From Leucaena leucocephala (lineage: Eukaryota > Streptophyta > Magnoliopsida > Fabales > Fabaceae): 64,000 nt of DNA. The stretch is taken from positions 6,660,848-6,724,847 of the forward strand of contig CM073527.1 of NCBI GenBank assembly GCA_037074615.1. The letters are read 5' to 3'. Position 1 is the first letter of the stretch. Every line of letters begins with the position of its first letter. Both the position numbers and the translations under genes were made by a program. Below the pieces are notes generated by a model that saw only the letters and a program-made list of their open reading frames with translations, was not told the origin of the DNA and ran no database searches. Of the stretch, positions 60,603-64,000 are shown in pieces.

Positions 60603-61187
60603 TGTTAGAGGAATGTGCTAATTGTTAGAATATTTTAAAATAAAGAGGCATTATTTTTTGGAAAGTCATATCTTTATAAATTAAGAAATTTATGTGAAGG
60701 GCTGTTCTATCTCTAAAATATTATTACTCTTCATAATAATTTATGTTAGTTTATGAATTATCATATAGAATTTAATGAATCAACATATAGAGTTTATGAA
60801 TATAATCATATATATGGTTATGACTTTCAAATTGAAGATATGTTGCTTCAAGAGACTCCACTTTAAGGCATCTCTCCAAGGCTTACAAATACCTATCACT
60901 ATCTTTCATTTGAGATACACAACATTATACATTTGAGAAATATAACAAGATCAACCTCATTATCATTGTCATTGATTATACATAGAGATAAAGTTAAATT
61001 ATCACTTTATAAAATATGTTAATTTTCATGGCTTGAATATTAGGAGTAAAATCCATATTCAAGGGTCTTTATTGTATCCCATAAAAAATTCGTCAATAAA
61101 CCTAACTTGCACCCTATAAGATAGGAATAGGAAGAGCGAACTTAGGTTAAAAGAAAGTATGACCCACAATTTGAAGATATTGCGCAC
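60603..61187 (+). mobile_element. Copia-type LTR and leader fragment
   Basis: TGTTAGAGGAATGTGCTAAT at 60603, an AATAAA motif nearby and phrases such as AGAGACTCCACTTTAAGGCA and GTAAACCTAACTTGCACCC-like text are of the kind seen in plant Ty1/copia LTRs. Plus orientation is suggested by the TGTTAGAG start, opposite to the adjoining pol pseudogene. Ends and duplication not found; assignment is from pattern recognition. Confidence 0.35.
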
Positions 61188-63753
61188 AATTTGAATGTAT
61201 CAAAATAATCAATATTTTGCTTTTCAGTATAACTCTTGGCTACTAGTTTGGCTTTATATTTATCTACAGACCCATTAGAAAAATATTTTTTTCTAAAAAC
61301 CCATTTACAGATTTTTACCAATACCCATGTTTTATTTTTATTTAAAGAATCAATCTCTGATTTAATAGCTTCTTTCTAAGACTCTTCATCGAGAGAAGAA
61401 ATAGATTGATAAAAATCTTTGGGTTCTCCTTCAACTAAATAAGTGAAAAAATTATCTCCAAAAGAAGTTTATTTCCTTTGCCTTTTACTTCTTCATAAAC
61501 TCTCACCCAAAACTTTATTTGAAATTTGTTTAGAAGAAGAATTTTCAATTCTTGTTGGAGTATGCTCAACTTTCAAAGGAAATATATTTTCAAAAAAATT
61601 CTACATCTTTAGTTTCAATTATGGTATTTTTATCCAAAACATCACTTTTCAAAACTAGAAAGTGATAAGCAACACTTTGTTGAGCATAACAATTAAACAT
61701 GCAATCAGAAGTTTTAGAACCAATTTTCTCTTTTTAAAATCAGGTAATAAAACTTTTGCATGACAAGCCCACACTCTCAAATATTTCAAATTTGGTTTAT
61801 AAGCTTTCCATAATTTATAATGGGTTCTTTTTATTTTATTATAGGGTAATCTATTTTGTAAAAAATAGGTAGTTAATATAACTTCCCCCCACACACAAAT
61901 TATTAGGTGCACAAGAACTTACATGGAAGGCATTCATAATTTCTTTTAAAGTTCTATTTTCCTTTCTACTGCACAATTAGACTCAAGAGAATAAGGAGTT
62001 ACTTCATGAATTATGTCTTCTATTTTACAGAGATCATCTAATAACAAATATTCCCCTCCTTTATCTGATCTAATTCTTTTTATATTTCTACCTACCTTAT
62101 ATAAAACAAACTTAACATAAGCTTCATCTTTATTTCTCAATAAATACATCTTAGTATATCTAGAGAAATCATCAATAAATGTAATATAATATCTTTTTCC
62201 ACCTCTAATTTCTGTTTGTTTTATATCTCCTAAATCTGTGTGGATGAAAGATAATAATTAAGTTTCTCTTTGTGTAGATAAATGTGTTTCTTTAGTCAAT
62301 TTAGTTTCTACACAAATCTCACATTTACTTAGCATCTCATTTTTAATTCTAGAAATTAACTCAAGATTTTGTAATCTCTTTATGTAAGACTTATTAACAT
62401 GACCTAATAAAGCGTGCCAAACATCAAATGACTTAATCAAGTAAGCAGAAGAAGATACATTATTATTCTCATCAATACTCAGTACAAATGTCCTTGATTA
62501 CAATAACCTTTCCCAATTAGAACATTGTTCTTTGTCATAATGATCTTGTCAGATTCAAATAACACTTTGACCCCATCTTTTCCCAATATAGTCATAGAGA
62601 TTAAATTTGCTTTGACTCCAGGCACGTACAGGACATCTTGTAGTATTAAGGTCTTCCCTGATGTCAGTTTTAGAACCACTTTTCCTTTCCTATAAACTTT
62701 TGTAGACTGGGAATCAACAAGATACACGTGGTCTTCCACCTATTTTTTCATATAAGAGATAAGAAAGGCTTGAGAAATCATTATAGTGATAACCTTATCA
62801 TCATTACTATAATCTCCTTTAGCCAAATTTACATTTGGCTTAGGAGGATTATAACTTCTTGTCTCTTTAACCCTTTTCCTGCATTCATATGCATGATGAC
62901 CTAGTTTGCTACTACAAAATATTTGCCTTTCTTCTTGAACTTAGGGTCAACATGCTTGGGTTTGTAATCAGGCTTATTATTGTTATTTTTCTTGTTATTG
63001 TGTTTAGAGTAGTACCTCTTGTTGCCCAATTTTGTTTCTACCAAGTTTGCCTTAGCAATAATCTCTTTCTCCTTTGCTGCTTGAATTGCTCTTCGATTGG
63101 TATCTTTAATAATAATATGAGTGATAAGGTATGTTAGCTCTAGTTACTTTTGTTTGTGTTTCAGTTGTTGTTTGTAGTTGTTCCATTATTATGGAAACTT
63201 CTCAATTAGATCTCTAGCAACAAATTTATCAATAGATTGATATTTTTTAGCTTGAGATTTCAATCAACTTGTGATATTCATTGATTTGGCTCTTGATATC
63301 ATTGTTGTCTACGATCTCCCATATATAATAATTCCCAAGGACAACCTTCTGTTTCCCAGCATCTTCTATAGTGTATTTAAGGATTAAAGCATTCTAGATC
63401 TTATTTGCTTCCATATAGACATTATACACATCGAACATATCATTAGATAAAGTATTGATCAATATGTGTCTACATACTTTGTTGCCATATGTCCAAACAT
63501 CTTTTTGGGCTTGCTCATTATGTGAAGATAGTTCAGAATCGATAAGTACAATTGCCACTCCATGCATATCAAGAACAATATAGACCCACTATTGCTAATG
63601 CCTGAAGTTCTTGCCATCGAACACCTCTATTTTGGAAGTGTTAGGGAACGAATGAGGAACAGGGATGGAGATGTGAGGAACGATATTGTTGACCTGAACA
63701 TTTAGATTGTTAGTGTCCCCAGCATTATTAGGATGATTGGAAGTCTTAATCAT
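61188..63753 (-). pseudogene. Ty1/copia gag-protease-integrase-RT, truncated
   Basis: Minus strand from an ATG at 63753. Gag (UBN2 type) reads KIEVFDGKNFRH then two stops in about three codons, later LSNDMFDVYNVY-like and LILKYTIEDAGKQKVVLGNY pieces. A zinc-knuckle remnant (SSKLGHHAYECRKR) near 62900 has lost one Cys. The protease region 62850-62700 lacks the D-S/T-G active site: it jumps from ISQAFL to EDHVYLVDSQ. 62739-62479 (GKVVLKLTSGKTL, LISMTILGKDGVKV) and 62440-62258 (WHALLGHVN, CEICVETK with the HHCC finger) lead to integrase 62149-61655 (IKRIRSDKGGEYL, with the catalytic Asp; LQNRLPYNKIKRTHY, YLRVWACHAKV). RT 61440-61195 is broken (KEAIKSEIDSL, CKWVFRKKYFSNGSVDKYKA, NIDYFDTF) and lacks about 8 residues before CKW. 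It stops at about 61190 before the RT active site. Confidence 0.9.
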
Positions 63754-64000
63754 CTAAAATAACTCTTAAGATTGTAGGCGTTATCACCTACAACAAGAGA
63801 ATAAACAATCTGAGTTGCGTCCAAAGACACTATCCTTAAGAGTTATTCCACAATAAACAACAAGATGAAAGTGACATGGCACTCCCCAGGATTAAACGGA
63901 TTCATTTTGCATAACAAGGAAATAGAATCTGGTAGAAGCAAATAAACTCAAAAAGAAATGAGTAGGATAGTACAATCATTCTCACATGTGTTTTGAACAA
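63754..64000. other. 5' leader or LTR side of the copia pseudogene, cut by window edge
   Basis: Contains TAACTCTTAAGATTGTAGGC and an inverted-looking ACTATCCTTAAGAGTTATT about 80 bases later. No standard primer-binding site was recognised, so the LTR boundary is unknown. Confidence 0.3.

Noticed and set aside
1..64000. Bacterial-type systems, tRNA or rRNA genes
   Set aside because: No operon-like packing, no tRNA cloverleaf or rRNA sequence recognised; content is plant nuclear throughout.
63754..64000. Possible LTR with TAACTCTTAAG / CTTAAGAGTTA inverted words
   Set aside because: No TG...CA limits or primer site could be placed before the window edge, so it was not called as an LTR.

Overview
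This window reads as a repeat-dense, AT-rich heterochromatic or intergenic stretch of a flowering-plant nuclear genome, most likely a eudicot. The evidence is plant-specific transposon families (CACTA/En-Spm, BED-type hAT, Stowaway MITE, chromodomain-bearing Ty3, Athila-like Ty3, Ty1/copia), a spliced gene with plant-type splice sites, and broken copies of two plant gene families (a berberine-bridge-enzyme-like oxidase and a wall-associated-kinase-like receptor). I cannot name the species.

Only one gene looks intact: a two-exon minus-strand homologue of the spliceosomal protein PRKRIP1 (coding 53499-50955), with a 2 kb intron that carries a Stowaway MITE. Everything else recognisable is transposon or pseudogene.

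Layout. 1-3510: decayed CACTA element (minus) with a Transposase_24-like fragment. 3972-5532: berberine-bridge-like FAD oxidase pseudogene (minus). 5714-17581: three related LTRs (R1, R2, R3) alternating with two decayed internal regions, Athila-like from the primer-site context. R2 carries a kinase gene fragment in place of its promoter region, and R3 is split by a 3.3 kb solo LTR (S1). 19150-20590: 3' end of a second CACTA element (plus). 20911-26680: possible remnant of a hAT-like element, containing a complete but dead 5.1 kb chromodomain Ty3 retrotransposon (21445-26531, minus). 26882-29340: LTR-like sequence full of TTAATCGATTAA palindromes. 29379-32919: BED/hAT transposase element (minus). 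33187-36533: second S-type solo LTR (S2). 37850-39751: decayed zinc-knuckle retroelement, possibly pararetroviral. 40869-44483: A-type LTR (A2) with a nested B-type solo LTR (B2). 44490-46760: third CACTA remnant carrying a nested 743 bp hAT MITE. 50955-53499: PRKRIP1. 54534-60473: third S copy (S3) with a nested A-type solo LTR (A1). 60603-63753: copia-type LTR fragment joined to a truncated copia gag-int-RT pseudogene.

The best-supported observations are the target-site duplications, which I could read directly: GGTTT (S1), TCAAC (S2), TAGAA (S3), TAAGT (A1), ATGGG (B2), TCATA (Ty3 element), GCAGTTTG (hAT MITE). They give a nested insertion chronology and show that many LTRs here are solo LTRs left by recombination. 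I found no CRISPR array, tRNA, rRNA or bacterial-type system. The most unusual structure is the receptor-kinase fragment substituted into an LTR.
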